This document shows, one piece after another, positions 61,308-64,000 of a stretch of 64,000 bases of DNA (positions are counted from its first letter, which is position 1; every line of letters begins with the position of its first letter). This DNA comes from Euglena gracilis (lineage: Eukaryota; Euglenida; Euglenophyceae; Euglenales). The notes under the pieces are model-generated. The model made no database searches. It saw nothing but the letters and a program-made list of their open reading frames with translations, and was not told the origin of the DNA. A program made the translations under genes and the position numbers. The DNA lies in contig CP154954.1 of NCBI GenBank assembly GCA_039621445.1, positions 10,249,521 to 10,313,520 on the forward strand. The letters run 5' to 3'.

Positions 61308-63801
61308 CCTTGGACTGATGCACTCCCCCACACCACGCTTCACCGTCCGTGCACTTCTCCGCTCCTGCGAAGCAATCACTGTTTGTTTTGCTTAGGGCGT
61401 TTCTTGTCAGCCTCCCCCCTCCCTTGTGTGTGTTTTGTGGTTGCCATGTGTGAAGCATTCCTTGTTGTTTATTGACTCTTTGCCACACTGCTATCCCTCG
61501 AGAGTCATGGGCATTCACCTTCCCGACAGCTGTCGTGTTTGTATTGTATATTCATTCTCTCTCAGTGTACATCGCCAGAAAGAATTTTCTCTGGTTTTGA
61601 TGGCAGTTGCTTGTCATTTGCTGCTGATGCTTCCTACTGCCTTTTTTTGCTGTGTATTATTATATTATTAGCATCATTTTATTATTGTATTATTATCCAT
61701 ACCATGCATGATATGTCATATTATTTATTTATATGATTATACTCTGTGTCATTTTTTATTGCACAGGAGTGTTTTTTATGCTGCACATTTCTTAATGTGC
61801 AGCATAAATTTTTTTGTATATTCATGTGCCTTTGCATCGATGAAAGTTTGCCTACCCTTAGAGATGGTTTGGTTTTTTGTTTTCCATGGAACATTGAAGA
61901 TTCATGGATTGAAAATGGGAATTGATATGTTTTTCCCTATTTTTTAACATCCATGTAAATTATTTTGTGGGGATTTTAAAGACAAATTTTCGAATGCCAA
62001 CGGCTATAGATATTTTCTCCGCACAATTGCACAGAAAAGAAAAGGTTCTTTGAGCAAAACAGGTCAAAAAAGTGATATTCATTATTCCAACGTTGATATC
62101 ACTGTTTTGAATCCCTGCAATCAGGAATGTTATTTCATTTAAGGAAGTTTTTTGAAAGAATAATTTAATCCAGGATTGTCAAAACATTTGTGTTCTGTGC
62201 ATCTCTCCACTGAGTTGCAAGTGTGATACTCCGATGTTGTCAACCCGACCCCCCTCAAAGACGGACAAAATGGGAACCAAGTCTTATTTTTAAGGGGCAG
62301 TTCATAGATAAAAAAAATAGAGCACGCAGCATTTTCGGCGCTTCGTGGTTTCTTCGGGATTTCTTCGGGCTTCGCGGCGTAAAAGGATCACAGCCAGCTT
62401 GATTTGACCTCGCCGGGTTTTGGGCCCTCTGGGTCCACCCTTGCAGTGGCAGTTGGCTGCCCCCCAGGGGTTTTTTTAGTTGTGGCCCGGGGGGGGGGGG
62501 GGGGGGGGGGGGGGTGGGGGGGGGGGGCCCGGCCGAGCCGAAGGCGCCGAAAAATGCTATTTTTAGCACTTTTCGCGATTTTTCGGCATTTTTTTGTGGG
62601 TCCCCCGGGACCCCCCCCGGGGGGGGCCTAGGGGGTGGGTGGGTGGGGGGACCCCCCCCCAGTTTTAAAAAAACCCCTGCCCTGGAAGGGGGTCCATCTT
62701 TATTTTTTCCCAGCCAGGCGGGTAGGCCCCCCCTCCTCAAGGAATCCCCTTGCACACACACCCGCCTCACAAAAATAACCCTAAATGCGAGTTAGGCCAC
62801 CAAAGAAAAATACCAGGGGGGGCGGGCAGGTATTAAGTGAGCGGTGGGCGGTGGTTTTGCGGGGGGGGGGTCAGACCACCTTCCCCCTGGGGTGGTTCGG
62901 TCGCCCCCCCCCCCGCCAAAAAAAAATTCCAGCATTTCTCGCCGGAGAAGATAAAAAATTTGGTGTATGCTTTGACCGATTTGTCAAAAAAGCACGTGAT
63001 TTTTGGGCCTTTCTCAAGGCCCAAAAATTCTTTGCTCAGGGGGGTCCGACCCCCCCCCCCCTCTGGGGGGAGGTCGACCACCCCCCTCCTCCCCGCTTAT
63101 TTAATATATACCCTGGAGGGGTGTTAATTTTTGGATTTTTGCTGGAAAATTCAGCCGAAGACGGTAAGTAAACCCACGCCAGCGTCACCCCCCCAATAAG
63201 CCTTGGTCAAAGACAGTTTTTTGGCTTTGTTCCTGAAAACTCAGGTGGCCGGATTTGCATGGAGCATCGGCGCAGCCATCCCACGGACTTTGCATGTCTC
63301 TCATGTATATCCGCAATGGACACCCCATTTTCTAATTTCCGCCAAGTATCGCAACACCAGAGGTGCCAGGGCACAGGTGGATCACCATTTTGCCTGGGAC
63401 AACAAGCCACCCTTCCCCCCTCAGTGCGGGCCTGGAACCACCATATTTTCCAAAAGGGCGGTCCCTGAGGCAGGCTGCACCGCGAAACAAGTGGGAGGAC
63501 CGAAAGTGGAAGTGCATTGAGCAATTTCCATCGCTCCTTTTGAATGTCGTGACATAAAAGAAAATCCATCAAGCCGACAGTCCGATGGCCTAAAAATGAG
63601 CTGTTTTTTTGTTGTTTGAAAGGCATATCATAATTGAAAACGGCCTATTACGAACTTTTTTTGATTACCAATTTCCACCCGTGCAGTAGTCCTCGGAAGT
63701 CACGCCACCCAATTTGAACAAAAAACCAATTTTGGGATGAGCGGATGGGGGTTCATCCGTGGCTTGTGCCGCCGCCCCAGCCTCTCTGCTCCCCCACCCA
63801 G
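61308..63801. other. 3' untranslated / intergenic interval after the coiled-coil gene
   Basis: T-rich sequence (61400-62250), then G/C-run repeats with GCGCC blocks (62460-63120). A short open frame after an acceptor at 63246 (VAGFAWSIGAAIPRTL) could be an exon of an unseen gene but has no partner of known phase. Confidence 0.4.
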
Positions 63802-64000
63802 CCCCGTCGGATGCCTGCCATCCTGATCGCCGTGGAGACCCCCCGCCGCCAGCGGCCGTACGTCATACCGCAGCCGGGTTGCGTCCCTCCGAACATCCTC
63901 CGGGTGTGCGGCCGCTGCATCCGCTGCATTCGGACCTCGTTGCGGGGCCAGCAGCTCATGTGGACGCATGACGCAGTTTTGCAATGCTCATCTGGCCTAG
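63802..64000 (+). CDS. coding exon running off the window edge, probably a gene start
   Basis: After a pyrimidine-rich acceptor (CTCCCCCACCCAG, ending 63801) a frame stays open to the last base: PRR, then MPAILIAVETPRRQRPYV, IPQPGCVPPNILRVCGRC, IRCIRTSLRGQQLMWTHD. The ATG at 63811 is 10 bases after the acceptor, as at the two probable spliced-leader sites upstream, so this may be exon 1. It has a Cys-rich patch (CGRCIRC). The family is not recognised. Other frames in the same region are also open but Pro/His-rich. Confidence 0.45.

Overview
This window looks like nuclear DNA of a photosynthetic or osmotrophic euglenid (Euglena-like). It has short GC-rich exons (32-181 bases) inside long, low-complexity introns full of (GT)n tracts and G/C homopolymers. 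Most introns are GT-AG. A second class has no GT-AG: the ends are complementary (CAG at +4..+6 pairing with CTG at -8..-6) and in several cases an exact or near-exact 8-base direct repeat sits at the borders. That geometry is the one described for euglenid 'nonconventional' introns. Likely spliced-leader acceptors lie just upstream of start codons. I rebuilt the gene models by hand from reading frame and splice phase; no transcript or database evidence was available.

Layout, all recognised genes on the + strand. (1) About 118-5345: scattered coding exons of an unidentified gene or genes. (2) 5346-16944: gene-poor, with repeats and a 3-kb element with terminal inverted repeats (12524-15567) that is packed with AAATGCGCAAAT-type palindromes. 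(3) 16945-28024: a short-form D-3-phosphoglycerate dehydrogenase-like gene (serine biosynthesis family) in at least ten exons; its NAD-binding exon lies on the opposite strand and the family's active-site Arg is replaced. (4) 30602-36741: an SR splicing protein with one RRM, a short conserved linker and a long RS domain, nine exons. (5) 37604-41156: a small calmodulin/myosin-light-chain-like EF-hand protein. (6) About 42050-61307: a long coiled-coil protein of at least 25 exons, its introns carrying a 2-kb CA satellite and the longest GT tract. (7) 63802-64000: the first exon of another gene, cut by the window edge.

The main result concerns introns and mobile elements. Short elements with inverted-repeat ends (CAGGC..., CAGGG..., CATAC...) and 8-base target-site duplications occur both between genes (2709-2966, 38562-39016), nested in an intron (30900-31171), and as whole nonconventional introns (31438-31758, 44214-44532, probably 19400-19988). 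In every case the intron cut sits 3 bases before the element and 5 bases after it, so splicing removes the element plus exactly one copy of the 8-base duplication and restores the pre-insertion exon. The window therefore reads as a snapshot of introns being created by a DNA transposon family.
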